Assembly: GCF_003065605.1 (NCBI RefSeq)
Contig: NZ_CP026952.1
Location: forward strand, 3,472,001-3,536,000
Source of the DNA: Aeromicrobium chenweiae
GTDB taxonomy: Bacteria; Actinomycetota; Actinomycetes; Propionibacteriales; Nocardioidaceae
DNA length: 64,000 bases
Reading direction: 5' to 3'
Shown here in pieces: positions 47,276 through 56,030 of the stretch. A model generated the notes under the pieces. That model saw nothing but the letters and a program-made list of their open reading frames with translations. It was not told where the DNA came from and did not search any database. A program made the translations under genes and the position numbers. Each line of letters opens with the position of its first letter. The stretch's first letter is position 1.

Positions 47276-50200
47276 ATGCAGATCGTCGCGATCGTTGTGT
47301 CGCTCGTTGTCACCGCGGTGGCGCTGCCACTGATCACCAAGGCGGTGCGCGACATGCTGAAGGTGATCCGCACCGGTCGTCCGCTCGTCGGACGCCGTGA
47401 TCGGCCCGGCAAGCGCACCACCAACATGCTCGTCGAGACGTTTGGGCACACCCGGATGTTCCAGAAGCGGGCCGTCGCGGTGGCGCACTGGTTCGTGTAC
47501 GCCGCGTTCATCTTCCTCAGCACCGCGGTGCTCCAGGGCTACTTCCAGCTGTTCAACCCTGACTTCGCGTGGCCGATCTTCGGCCACTGGTACCCGTACG
47601 AGTGGGCCGCCGAGGCGCTGGGTCTCCTCAGCACGATCGGCATCCTCTACCTGATCTTCGTGCGCCAACGGAACCACCCGCGCTCGCGCGGCCGCAAGAG
47701 CCGCTTCTTCGGCTCGACGTTCTGGCAGGCGTACTTCGTCGAGGCCATGGCGATGCTCGAGGGCGCCGCGATCTTGTTCATCCGCGGCGCGGAGTACAAG
47801 CTGATCGAGCTTCACCACGGCGGCGAGCACGGCGGACGGGACCACTTCCCGATCAGCTCGTACGTCGGCGACGCCCTGTACCCGGACTCCGAGCAGGGCC
47901 TGAAGAACGTCATCTTCTTCGTCGCGATGTTCAAGATCACCCTCGCGATGGTCTGGCTCATGGTCATCGCCCGCAACCTCACGATGGGTGTGGCCTGGCA
48001 CCGGTTCACGGCGTGGCCGAACATCTGGTTCAAGCGCAAGGCCGACGGCGGCACCTCGCTGGGCGCGCTGCCCCCGATCTACGTCAAGGACAAGCCCCTC
48101 GACCTCGAGGCGATGGAGGACCTGGACGAGGAGGACTTCGAGAAGCTCGGTGTGGGCAAGCTCGAGGACTTCTCGTGGAAGGGCATCCTCGACTTCACGA
48201 CGTGCACCGAGTGCGGCCGCTGCCAGGAGCAGTGCCCCGCCTGGGCCACCGAGAAGCCGCTGTCCCCGAAGCTGCTGGTCCTCGGCCTGCGCGAGCACGC
48301 GTACGCCAAGGCGCCCCTCCTCGCCCTGTCCGAGGACGAGCAGAGCAAGCTCTCGGACGAGCAGAAGCGTGAGCTCGAGCGTCCGCTCATCGGCGACGAG
48401 TCGGTCTACGGCGTCATCGACCCGGACGTCCTGTGGTCGTGCACGAACTGCGGCGCCTGTGTGCAGCAGTGCCCCGTCGACATCGAGCACGTCGACCACA
48501 TCGACGACATGCGCCGGTTCCAGGTGCTCGTCGAGTCCAACTTCCCGGCCGAGCTGAACAACATCTTCAAGGGCCTGGAGCGCAAGGGGAACCCGTGGGG
48601 CATGAACCCCAAGGGCCGCATGGACTGGGCCAAGGACCTCGACTTCGAGGTCAAGCAGGTCGGCGTCGAGGTCGAGGACCTCGACGAGGTCGAGTGGCTG
48701 TTCTGGGTCGGCTGCGCCGGCGCGTTCGAGGACCGTGCGAAGAAGACGACGCAGGCCGTCGCCGAGCTGCTCGACATGGCGGGCGTGACGTTCGCGGTGC
48801 TGGGTGACGGCGAGACCTGCAACGGCGACCCGGCACGTCGGGCCGGCAACGAGATCGTGTTCCAGCAGCTCGCGATGCAGAACGTGGAGGTGTTCAAGGA
48901 GACCAAGGTCAAGAAGGTCGTCTCCACCTGCGCCCACTGCTTCAACACGCTGAAGAACGAGTACAAGGAGTTCGGCGTCGAGCTCGAGGTCGTCCACCAC
49001 ACGCAGCTGCTCAACCGCCTCGTGCGCGAGGGCAAGCTCAAGCCGGTCCCGCCCGTCAAGGGCGAGGAGAAGAAGAAGATCACGTACCACGACCCGTGCT
49101 TCCTCGGTCGTCACAACCAGGTCTACGAGGCGCCTCGCGAGCTGCTCAACGTCATCCCCGGCGCCGAGTTCACCGAGATGCCCCGCAACTCCGAGAAGTC
49201 CTTCTGCTGCGGCGCCGGCGGCGCCCGCATGTGGATGGAGGAGACCATCGGCTCGCGCATCAACGTCAACCGCACCGAGGAGGCCATCGCCACCGGCGCT
49301 GACCAGATCGCGGTCGGCTGCCCGTTCTGCCGCGTGATGCTGTCGGACGGCCTGACCCTCAAGCAGTCCGAGGGCGCAGCCCGCGAGGAGGTCGAGGTCC
49401 TCGACATCGCGCAGATGCTGCTGGCCGGCGTGAAGCGCGCACCGGCACCCGAGCCCACCGAGGACGACACCACGTCCGTCGTCCACGAGGCGGAGGCCGC
49501 CACCGCGGCAGCTGCCGCGGGTGGTGACGGACCGTCGGACGAGGACGTCGCCAAGGCCACCGAGGCCGAGCCGAGTGCCGAGGACAAGGCCGACGACTCG
49601 CTCAGCGAGACCGCCGAGGTCGGCGCCGCTGCACGGGCGACCGAGGACGGCGACCCCGGCGACAAGCAGACGACCGACGTCGACGAGCTCCACGAGCCCG
49701 CCGACTCCGACGGCACGACGGACCAGCAGGTCGCGGCCGACAGCAACGTCAAGCTCGACGAGCAGGGCGGGGGCCACGCCGACGAGTCCGCTGCGCCGAC
49801 GGAGCCCCGCAACGCCGACGCCCGCGACATCCAGCAGCCGGACTCGTCCTCGGGCGAGTCGGCCGCCGAGGAGCCCGCGGCGACGGCAGCCGAGCCGGCC
49901 GCCGAGGTCAGCACCGACCCCGCCTCGCAGAAGGAGGAGGCCGCCTGGGCGAACGTCGGTCCGGTCAACACCGACCTGACGCCGTCCGACGACGCTCCCG
50001 CAGCGACCTCCACCGACCCCGAGCCCACCCCGGAGGAGCCGGCCCCCGCGCCGGGCCCCACCGAGGAGCAGGAGCCCGTGGAGGAGGACGCCCGCGAGGA
50101 GGAGGCCGAGACGGTCACCGACGAGGCATCCGCCGAGTCGGACGACCGCGAGGCCTCCGAGAAGGAGAAGGCCGCCTGGGCGAACGTCGGTCCGGTCAAC

Positions 50201-50563
50201 ACCGACCTGACGCCGTCCGACGACGCTCCCGCAGCGACCTCCACCGAGTCCGAGCCCACCCCGGAGGAGCCGGCCCCCGCGCCGGGCCCCACCGAGGAGC
50301 AGGAGCCGGTCGAGGAGGACGCCCGCGAGGAGGAGGCGGAGACGCTGGACGACGAGGTGGCGCAGCCCGCACCGACCTCCCAGGTCGACGCCCCGAGCGA
50401 GGTGACTGCGGTCGAGGACGGCGAGACCACGGCCGACCCCGTCTCCGAGGACGTCGCAGAGCTCAGTGACGCCAACCCCAGCGGGAAGGACCTCACCGAG
50501 ACCGCGACGCAGCTCAGCCTGGACTACGCCGAGGACGAGCGGGACGACGACGCGAAGTCGTAG
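47276..50563 (+). CDS. Membrane-bound iron-sulfur heterodisulfide reductase-like oxidoreductase with long acidic tail
   Basis: 1095 residues. N-terminal membrane part with about five hydrophobic segments (residues 1-250). Two ferredoxin-type 4Fe-4S clusters follow: CTECGRCQEQCP at about 310 and CTNCGACVQQCP at about 389. Two CCG domains complete it: FWVGCAGAF, CAHCFNTL, YHDPCFLGRHNQVYEAPREL, SFCCGAGGARMW (about 641). This is the HdrD/GlpC-like architecture of (Fe-S)-binding oxidoreductases common in actinobacteria, probably moving electrons to or from the quinone pool. From about 720 to the end an acidic, Pro/Ala/Glu-rich disordered tail carries a 64-residue duplication. ATG 47276 has GAGG upstream. 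Confidence 0.88.
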   Translation: MQIVAIVVSLVVTAVALPLITKAVRDMLKVIRTGRPLVGRRDRPGKRTTNMLVETFGHTRMFQKRAVAVAHWFVYAAFIFLSTAVLQGYFQLFNPDFAWPIFGHWYPYEWAAEALGLLSTIGILYLIFVRQRNHPRSRGRKSRFFGSTFWQAYFVEAMAMLEGAAILFIRGAEYKLIELHHGGEHGGRDHFPISSYVGDALYPDSEQGLKNVIFFVAMFKITLAMVWLMVIARNLTMGVAWHRFTAWPNIWFKRKADGGTSLGALPPIYVKDKPLDLEAMEDLDEEDFEKLGVGKLEDFSWKGILDFTTCTECGRCQEQCPAWATEKPLSPKLLVLGLREHAYAKAPLLALSEDEQSKLSDEQKRELERPLIGDESVYGVIDPDVLWSCTNCGACVQQCPVDIEHVDHIDDMRRFQVLVESNFPAELNNIFKGLERKGNPWGMNPKGRMDWAKDLDFEVKQVGVEVEDLDEVEWLFWVGCAGAFEDRAKKTTQAVAELLDMAGVTFAVLGDGETCNGDPARRAGNEIVFQQLAMQNVEVFKETKVKKVVSTCAHCFNTLKNEYKEFGVELEVVHHTQLLNRLVREGKLKPVPPVKGEEKKKITYHDPCFLGRHNQVYEAPRELLNVIPGAEFTEMPRNSEKSFCCGAGGARMWMEETIGSRINVNRTEEAIATGADQIAVGCPFCRVMLSDGLTLKQSEGAAREEVEVLDIAQMLLAGVKRAPAPEPTEDDTTSVVHEAEAATAAAAAGGDGPSDEDVAKATEAEPSAEDKADDSLSETAEVGAAARATEDGDPGDKQTTDVDELHEPADSDGTTDQQVAADSNVKLDEQGGGHADESAAPTEPRNADARDIQQPDSSSGESAAEEPAATAAEPAAEVSTDPASQKEEAAWANVGPVNTDLTPSDDAPAATSTDPEPTPEEPAPAPGPTEEQEPVEEDAREEEAETVTDEASAESDDREASEKEKAAWANVGPVNTDLTPSDDAPAATSTESEPTPEEPAPAPGPTEEQEPVEEDAREEEAETLDDEVAQPAPTSQVDAPSEVTAVEDGETTADPVSEDVAELSDANPSGKDLTETATQLSLDYAEDERDDDAKS
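49922..50344 (+). repeat. Direct repeat in the oxidoreductase tail (two 192-nt copies, 231-nt period)
   Basis: Two nearly identical in-frame copies, 49922-50113 and 50153-50344, encode the ANVGPVNTDLTPSDD block and the following acidic EEQEPVEEDAREEEAE stretch. They differ at only a few bases. Period 231 nt equals 77 codons, so gain or loss keeps the frame. A recent internal duplication is the simplest explanation. Confidence 0.9.
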
Positions 50564-50576
50564 ACCGCACGACGAC

Positions 50577-50623
50577 GACGACGAAGAAGGGACGCGCCCC
50601 AGGTGCGTCCCTTCTTCGTCGTC
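50577..50623. terminator. Hairpin terminator after the oxidoreductase gene
   Basis: GACGACGAAGAAGGGACGC (50577-50595) pairs perfectly with its complement at 50605-50623 around a 9-nt loop: a 19-bp stem starting 13 nt after the stop codon. The following 50624-50762 shows no gene and no motif I can name. Confidence 0.85.
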
Positions 50624-50762
50624 ACGGGCATGGATCACCCGCGTCGCGATCGGGCGGGAGGGAGTGTTCCCGATGCCCATGGTTCAACGACCACGGCCGG
50701 CGCAGGTCACGCCTGTCTCGAATGATCTTGGCGGACCGCTCCGGCAGGAGGATGATCGTCGT

Positions 50763-51143
50763 GTGAGCCCTATCCGCTGTCCCTGTCTGGGCGGCCTGAC
50801 GTACGCCGAGTGCTGCAGGCCGCTGCACTCCGGCGTGGCGACCGCGCAGACCGCACAGCAGCTGATGCGCTCACGGTTCAGCGCCTTCGCCGTGGGCGAT
50901 CCGGCCTACCTGCTCGCGACCTGGCACTGGACGACCCGACCCGCACAGCTCGAGCTCGACCCGGACCGGCGCTGGTACCGCCTCGACATCCTCGCCACCC
51001 GTGCGGGAGGGCCGTTCGAGACGAGCGGCGTCGTCGAGTTCGAGGCGTTCTACCGCTTGCCGGGCGGCAGTGGCAGCCAGCACGAGATCAGCCGCTTCCT
51101 GCGTGAGTCCGGCACCTGGTTCTACCTCGACGGCGTCGCCTGA
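50763..51143 (+). CDS. YchJ-family (UPF0225) SEC-C-like protein
   Basis: 126 residues. CPCLGGLTYAECCRPLH is the N-terminal zinc-binding SEC-C-type motif, followed by QLMRSRFSAFAVGDPAYLLATWH, the YchJ signature helix. The C-terminal half is an NTF2-like domain (ELDPDRRWYRLDILAT, VVEFEAFYRL). YchJ proteins are small, metal-binding and of unknown role. GTG 50763 fits family alignments, although the AGGAGG lies about 12 nt upstream. Ends 24 bp before the convergent ABC permease. Confidence 0.85.
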   Translation: MSPIRCPCLGGLTYAECCRPLHSGVATAQTAQQLMRSRFSAFAVGDPAYLLATWHWTTRPAQLELDPDRRWYRLDILATRAGGPFETSGVVEFEAFYRLPGGSGSQHEISRFLRESGTWFYLDGVA

Positions 51144-51167
51144 TCCTCGTCGCCGGCGAGGCCGGGC

Positions 51168-51980
51168 TCAGGCGTCGCGCTCGCGCAGGAGCCACCAGGC
51201 GGCGGCGCAGAGCGCGCCCACCTCGCCCAGCAGGACCGCGAAGCCGGTCCAGGCGCCCAGCGCGTCGGGGTTGAACGACACCGGCGCGACCAGCGACGAC
51301 GCCGCATTGCCCGGCATCACCTTCGTGATCACGTCCCCGAGCTCGCCGGGGATCAGCATCACCATGTTGCCGATCACGAACACCGTCGCCAGGACGATCG
51401 AGATCGCTGCCGCGGTGTGCCGCACGAGGAATCCCACCGCCATCGAGAGCAGTCCCAGGGCGGCGAGGTACAGCCCGCTGCCGTACATCGACCGGGCCAC
51501 GTCGCCCTCCAGCGAGAGGCCGATGCCCTCGCGGTCGAGGAAGTGGTTGCCGCCGACGTAGCCGAGCAGCGCCGTCGCGGTGCCGGTCACGAGCAGCACG
51601 CCGCACACCACCAGCGCCTTCGCCAGGAACACCGCTCCGCGGTGCGGGACGGCCGCGAACGACGTGCGGATCATCCCCGTGCCGTACTCGGAGGTCACCG
51701 CGAGCGTCCCGACGATCACGGCGCAGACCTGGGCGATCATCATGCCCCAGGTGATGAACGAACCCGCGGACTCGTCAGCCTCCGAGCTCGCGAGCCACTC
51801 GGCGTTGCCCAGGCAGATCAGGGTCGTGAGCCCGGCGCCGAGGACGACCAGCGCGGTCATCGTCCACCACGTCGAGCGGACGCTCCAGAGCTTGATCCAC
51901 TCCGCGCGGAGCGTGTGGCCGAACGTCGCACGCGGCGCGTCCTGCCGGGTCAGGGTGCCCGCAAGGGTCTGCGCGCTCAT
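51168..51980 (-). CDS. ABC-2 type transporter permease
   Basis: 270 residues with about six membrane segments: MTALVVLGAGLTTLICLG, MMIAQVCAVIVGTLAVTSEY, ALVVCGVLLVTGTATALLGYV, YLAALGLLSMAVGFLV, ISIVLATVFVIGNMVML and FAVLLGEVGALCAAAWWLL. SEYGTGMIRTSFAAVPHR is the conserved loop of the ABC-2/bacitracin-type permeases. ATG 51980 overlaps the ATPase stop (ATGA). The pair probably exports a lipid, drug or peptide. Confidence 0.88.
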   Translation of the reverse strand: MSAQTLAGTLTRQDAPRATFGHTLRAEWIKLWSVRSTWWTMTALVVLGAGLTTLICLGNAEWLASSEADESAGSFITWGMMIAQVCAVIVGTLAVTSEYGTGMIRTSFAAVPHRGAVFLAKALVVCGVLLVTGTATALLGYVGGNHFLDREGIGLSLEGDVARSMYGSGLYLAALGLLSMAVGFLVRHTAAAISIVLATVFVIGNMVMLIPGELGDVITKVMPGNAASSLVAPVSFNPDALGAWTGFAVLLGEVGALCAAAWWLLRERDA

Positions 51981-52906
51981 CGTCGTACCGCCTTGATCTC
52001 GTCGGCGGCCTTCGCGTGGTACTCCACGCTGTCGGCCGTCAGTGCCATGAATGCGTCCTCGAGCGAGGACCGCACGAGGGTCAGCTCGTGCAGCAGCAGC
52101 CCGTGGCTGCCGATCAGCTCGCCGACCGCGGGAGCCTCGAGACCCTGGACGCGCAGCTCGTCCGCGACCCGGTTGACCTCGAGCCCGCGACCGACGAGGA
52201 GCGCCTCGACGTCGGTGGACTGCGGCGCCCTCACCCGGACGTACGAGGCTGCGTGGTCGGCCATGAACTGCTGCATCGAGCAGTCCGCGAGGATCGTCCC
52301 CCGGCCGATGACGATCAGGTGGTCCGCCATCAGCGCCATCTCCGACATCAGGTGGCTGGAGACGAACACCGTCCGACCCTCGTCGGCGAGCTGCCGTGCC
52401 AGCTGACGGACCCATCGGATGCCCTCGGGGTCGAGACCGTTGACCGGCTCGTCGAGGATCACCACGGCCGGGTCGCCGATCAGGGCCGCGGCGATGCCGA
52501 GGCGCTGGCCCATGCCGAGCGAGAAGCGACCCGCACGCTGTCCGGCGACGGTGTCGAGACCGACCTGCTCCAGCACCTCACCGACCCGGGTCGTCGGGAT
52601 GCCGTTGCTGGCCGCCAGCCAGCGCAGGTGGTCGCGGGCGGACCGTCCCGGGTGGATCGCGTGCGCCTCGAGCAGCGCGCCCACCTCACGGAGCGGCGCG
52701 GGCGACGACTCGTACCGGTGGCCGTTGACCGTCACCGAGCCCCTGGACGGCGTGTCGAGCCCGAGCGCCATGCGCATCGTCGTGGACTTGCCGGCGCCGT
52801 TGGGGCCGAGGAAGCCGGTGACCCGGCCGGGCTCGACGGTGAAGTCGAGGCCGTCGACGGCGGTCTTGTCGCCGTACGTCTTGGTGAGTCCCTGGGCGCG
52901 GATCAT
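51977..52906 (-). CDS. ABC transporter ATP-binding protein (drug/lipid export type)
   Basis: 309 residues. Walker A GPNGAGKSTTM (about 35), the ABC signature as SLGMGQRLGIAAAL, Walker B VVILDEPVNGLD, then an accessory C-terminal domain of about 90 residues. This is the long DrrA/CcmA-like subfamily that pairs with ABC-2 permeases. It opens the operon; the 192 bp upstream to the divergent AGE epimerase has a palindrome AGTCATGACT at 52948-52957 and nothing else clear. Confidence 0.9.
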   Translation of the reverse strand: MIRAQGLTKTYGDKTAVDGLDFTVEPGRVTGFLGPNGAGKSTTMRMALGLDTPSRGSVTVNGHRYESSPAPLREVGALLEAHAIHPGRSARDHLRWLAASNGIPTTRVGEVLEQVGLDTVAGQRAGRFSLGMGQRLGIAAALIGDPAVVILDEPVNGLDPEGIRWVRQLARQLADEGRTVFVSSHLMSEMALMADHLIVIGRGTILADCSMQQFMADHAASYVRVRAPQSTDVEALLVGRGLEVNRVADELRVQGLEAPAVGELIGSHGLLLHELTLVRSSLEDAFMALTADSVEYHAKAADEIKAVRR

Positions 52907-53086
52907 GCCGATCCCCGTCCTGTTCGGCCCATGGCCGTTGCGTGAGAAGTCATGACTCCAGACTCGGGGTGCGCGCCGCGCCCGGGCATCCGGGAACGAC
53001 CCCGCTGTCCCCTGAGCGCACCCCTAGTGGACGACTCGACGACCCTCCCGGGGTCCGGCTGACCGGCCGCGTGCCGGGTGCGCCGG

Positions 53087-53092
53087 TACCGT
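53087..53092 (+). promoter_or_regulatory. -10 hexamer TACCGT, leaderless start
   Basis: TACCGT lies 6 nt before the ATG at 53099. Confidence 0.5.
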
Positions 53093-53098
53093 GACCAC

Positions 53099-54310
53099 AT
53101 GAGCGACGACACCCCCGGAAGCCCCGCCTGGCGGGCCGCCTCTCGCCCGCCCCTGCTCGAGTTCGCCCGCAGGTCGCAGCGTCCCGAAGGCGGCTTCGTG
53201 TGGCTCGACGACACCGGCCAGCCGGACCGGGACAAGCGGCTCGAGCTGTGGATCAACGCCCGGATGACGTACGTCTTCGCGCTCGCCCACCTCGCCGGCA
53301 CGAGCGACACCCTGCCGCTGGTCGAGCACGGCGTCACGGCGATGTCCACCCTGTTCCACGACGACGTCAACGGCGGCTGGTACGACGAGGTCGGCTTCGA
53401 CGGGACGACCGTCGACGGCGGCAAGCGCTGCTACGGCCACGCCTTCGTCCTGCTCGCCGCAGCCGCCGCCAGCGCCGCGGGCGCCCAAGGGGCACAGGCC
53501 CTGCTCGACGAGGCGGGCGACATCCACGCGCACCAGTTCTGGGAGCCCCACACGGGCCGGTGCCGCGAGGAGCTCTCGGAGGACTGGTCGGTGGCCGACA
53601 CCTACCGGGGCGCCAACAGCAACATGCACACGGTCGAGGCGTACCTGGTGGCCGGCGACGTCACCGGCGACCCCCACTGGCACGAGCGTGCGCTGGCCAT
53701 CTGTGAGCGCATCATCGGGATCCACGCCCGGTCCCACGGCTGGCGCATCCCGGAGCACTACGACGAGGACTGGACGCCGCTGCCGGAGTTCAACCACGAG
53801 AGCGCCGCAGACCCGTTCCGTCCGTACGGCGCGACGCCGGGTCACGCCTTCGAGTGGTCCCGCCTGCTCGTGCAGCTCGCCGCGGCCATGGAGGACCCGA
53901 AGCCGTGGATGCGCGAGGCCGCCGAGGCGCTGTTCGCGCGGGCGGTCGAGGACACCACCGAGGACGGCGTGCCGGGGCTGGCCTACACGACCGACTGGCA
54001 CGGAGAGCCCGTCGTGCGCGAGCGGTTCCACTGGGTCATGGCCGAGGCGGTCCTCGCCGCGGAGGCCCTGCACGCGGCCACCGGCAAGGCGCTGTACGCA
54101 GGACTGGCGAGCCGTTGGTGGTCCGAGATCGACCGGCACTTCGTCGACGCCGCCACGGGCTCGTGGCACCACGAGCTGTCGCCGTCGATGGAGCAGTCCA
54201 CCCGCACGTGGCGCGGCAAGCCCGACGCGTACCACGCGTTCAACGCCCTGACCCTGCCCGATCTCCCGCTGGCGCCCAGTGCCCCCATGACGATCGGAGC
54301 ACAGGGATGA
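53099..54310 (+). CDS. AGE-family sugar epimerase/isomerase
   Basis: 403 residues, an alpha6/alpha6-barrel of the N-acylglucosamine 2-epimerase family, which includes mannose isomerase and cellobiose 2-epimerase. Conserved pocket segments: ELWINARMTYVFALAH, GGKRCYGHAFVLLAA, RGANSNMHTVEAYLV, TPGHAFEWSRLLVQLA and DAYHAFNALT. The His of NMHTVEA and GHAFEW are the usual catalytic bases. A mannose-fructose type isomerase is plausible because a fructokinase-like kinase overlaps its end (ATGA). Confidence 0.88.
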   Translation: MSDDTPGSPAWRAASRPPLLEFARRSQRPEGGFVWLDDTGQPDRDKRLELWINARMTYVFALAHLAGTSDTLPLVEHGVTAMSTLFHDDVNGGWYDEVGFDGTTVDGGKRCYGHAFVLLAAAAASAAGAQGAQALLDEAGDIHAHQFWEPHTGRCREELSEDWSVADTYRGANSNMHTVEAYLVAGDVTGDPHWHERALAICERIIGIHARSHGWRIPEHYDEDWTPLPEFNHESAADPFRPYGATPGHAFEWSRLLVQLAAAMEDPKPWMREAAEALFARAVEDTTEDGVPGLAYTTDWHGEPVVRERFHWVMAEAVLAAEALHAATGKALYAGLASRWWSEIDRHFVDAATGSWHHELSPSMEQSTRTWRGKPDAYHAFNALTLPDLPLAPSAPMTIGAQG

Positions 54311-55197
54311 CGGTCCTGGTCATCGGCGAGGCACTCGTCGACGTCGTGCAGCGAGACGGTCGTGATCCCGAGCCGCACCCGGGCGGGTCGCCGTTCAACG
54401 TCGCGGTCGGGCTGGCCCGGCTGGACGTCGCGACCCTGCTCGCCGCGCAGGTGGGCGACGACGCGTACGGCGAGCTGCTCCGCGAGCACCTCTACGACTC
54501 GGAGGTCGAGCTCGAACGCCTCGATCCCCCGCCCCCGCGGACCTCCTCGGCCGTGGCCACGCTCGCCGAGAACGGCAGCGCCAGCTACGACTTCGACCTG
54601 ACGTGGGAGCCCGCGGCCCTGCCCGACGCGGCCGCCTTCGAGGCGGTCCACGTCGGGTCCCTGGGCACCGCCCTGCAGCCCGGGGCGTCCCTCGTCGCGG
54701 GGCTCGTCATGAGCGCCGACGCGATGGGCATCCCCGTGTCGTACGACCCGAACGTCCGCCTCACCGTCGAGCCCGACCCCCTGGTCTGGCAGCGGGTGTT
54801 CGAGACGATCGCTCCGCACGCGGAGATCATCAAGATGAGCGACGAGGACGCCGAGACGCTCTTCCCCGGCGAGGATCCCGTCGACCTCGTGCGCCGGCTC
54901 GCTGCCGACCACGGCATCGTCGCGATGACCCGCGGCGGCGACGGAGCCGTCATCGGCGCCGGGTCCGTCGTGGTCGAGGTGCCGCCGGCCGAGGTCCGCG
55001 TGGTCGACACGATCGGCGCCGGCGACTCGTTCATGTCGGCGATGCTCGCGTGGTGCGCGACGTACGACTGGCCGTCCGCCGGGGAGCTCGACGCGACCGA
55101 GCTTCGCGATCTCGCGATGTACGCGTCGAGCGCCGCCGCGATCACCTGCTCGCGCCCCGGGGCCGATCCGCCGCGCACCCGCGAGCTGACTCCCTAG
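54307..55197 (+). CDS. PfkB-family sugar kinase (fructokinase-like)
   Basis: 296 residues, ribokinase fold. HPGGSPFNVAVGLARL is the N-terminal substrate loop, GGDGAVI and the C-terminal DTIGAGDSFMSAMLAW with catalytic Asp and the GAGD anion hole. The 5' end overlaps the AGE epimerase by four bases. Together they could isomerise and phosphorylate mannose or fructose, feeding glycolysis; the substrate is inferred. Convergent with psuK, the two stops overlapping by four bases. Confidence 0.88.
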   Translation: MTVLVIGEALVDVVQRDGRDPEPHPGGSPFNVAVGLARLDVATLLAAQVGDDAYGELLREHLYDSEVELERLDPPPPRTSSAVATLAENGSASYDFDLTWEPAALPDAAAFEAVHVGSLGTALQPGASLVAGLVMSADAMGIPVSYDPNVRLTVEPDPLVWQRVFETIAPHAEIIKMSDEDAETLFPGEDPVDLVRRLAADHGIVAMTRGGDGAVIGAGSVVVEVPPAEVRVVDTIGAGDSFMSAMLAWCATYDWPSAGELDATELRDLAMYASSAAAITCSRPGADPPRTRELTP

Positions 55198-56030
55198 CCG
55201 CCCGTGCGGGCGACGGGACGGGCGCCGCGGACGGCGACACACTCCGCGGCGGCCCGGGCCCCGGCCGACAGGGACGCCGCGGCGTCCCCACCGCTGGTCC
55301 AGCGGCTGAGGAAGCCGGCCGCGAACGCGTCACCGGCACCGACCGTGTCGACGACGTCGGTCTCGAGCGCGGCGACCTCGTGCCCGCCGAGTGCCGCGCC
55401 GTCGGCGCCACGCGTGAGCACGATCCCGTCGCCGGCGAGCTGCAGGAACCGCTGCTCGTCGTCGTTCGGGAAGACCAGGTCGGCGCCCCCGAGCCAGGCC
55501 AGGACGGCATCCCGTCCAGCCTTCTCGAGGAAGCCCAGCGAGCTGGGGTCGATGCTGACTCCGGCTCCGCGACGGCGGGCCTCCTCCACGAGCCGCAGCG
55601 CGACCGGGCGCACGCCGTCGTCGAAGAACGAGTAGCCCGTCAGGTGCAGCCACGTCACGCCGTCCCACACCTCGGCGGGCACGTGCTCGTCGGTCAGCGT
55701 CGTGTTCGCGGCGCGGTCGACGTACATCGTGCGGTCGGCCGCCTCGTCCAGCGTCAGCACGATCGTCGCGGTGGGCAGGTGCGGGTCGCCGGTGATGCGG
55801 GCGTCCACGCCGTACGCCGCGAGGGCCGATCGGTGCCGGTCGACGGCGTCCGCGCCGCAACGGCCCACGAAGCGCACGTCGGCGCCCAGGTGGCCGAGCC
55901 AGGCCGCGACGTTCGCGGCCGATCCGCCGGCCGTCATCCGGATCTCCGAGACGGTGTCGCTGGCCGCGTTGACCGTGCCGAGGGGGCGTACGCCGATGTC
56001 GTCGACCAGGTCCCCGACGACGAGGATCAC
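55194..56030 (-). CDS. psuK: Pseudouridine kinase (PfkB family)
   Basis: 278 residues, ribokinase fold with MTAGGSAANVAAWLGHLGADV near the N-terminus and DTVGAGDAFAAGFLSRW near the C-terminus. The GTG at 56030 overlaps the stop of psuG (GTGA). In this setting it would phosphorylate pseudouridine to pseudouridine 5'-phosphate, the substrate of PsuG. Another sugar kinase specificity cannot be excluded without the neighbour. Confidence 0.8.
   Translation of the reverse strand: MILVVGDLVDDIGVRPLGTVNAASDTVSEIRMTAGGSAANVAAWLGHLGADVRFVGRCGADAVDRHRSALAAYGVDARITGDPHLPTATIVLTLDEAADRTMYVDRAANTTLTDEHVPAEVWDGVTWLHLTGYSFFDDGVRPVALRLVEEARRRGAGVSIDPSSLGFLEKAGRDAVLAWLGGADLVFPNDDEQRFLQLAGDGIVLTRGADGAALGGHEVAALETDVVDTVGAGDAFAAGFLSRWTSGGDAAASLSAGARAAAECVAVRGARPVARTGG

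Noticed and set aside
49922..50344. Considered as a CRISPR array or mobile element repeat
   Set aside because: Only two long in-frame coding copies with no spacers and no cas genes; it is a duplication inside a gene.
47057..50680. A 3.6-kb open frame on the minus strand opposite the iron-sulfur oxidoreductase
   Set aside because: Antisense shadow of a gene with clear cysteine motifs; its own product is Leu/Gly/Arg/Val-rich with no recognisable fold.
52948..52957. Palindrome AGTCATGACT upstream of the ABC exporter
   Set aside because: Only 10 bp, no second site and no matching known regulator; too weak to report as a regulatory element.
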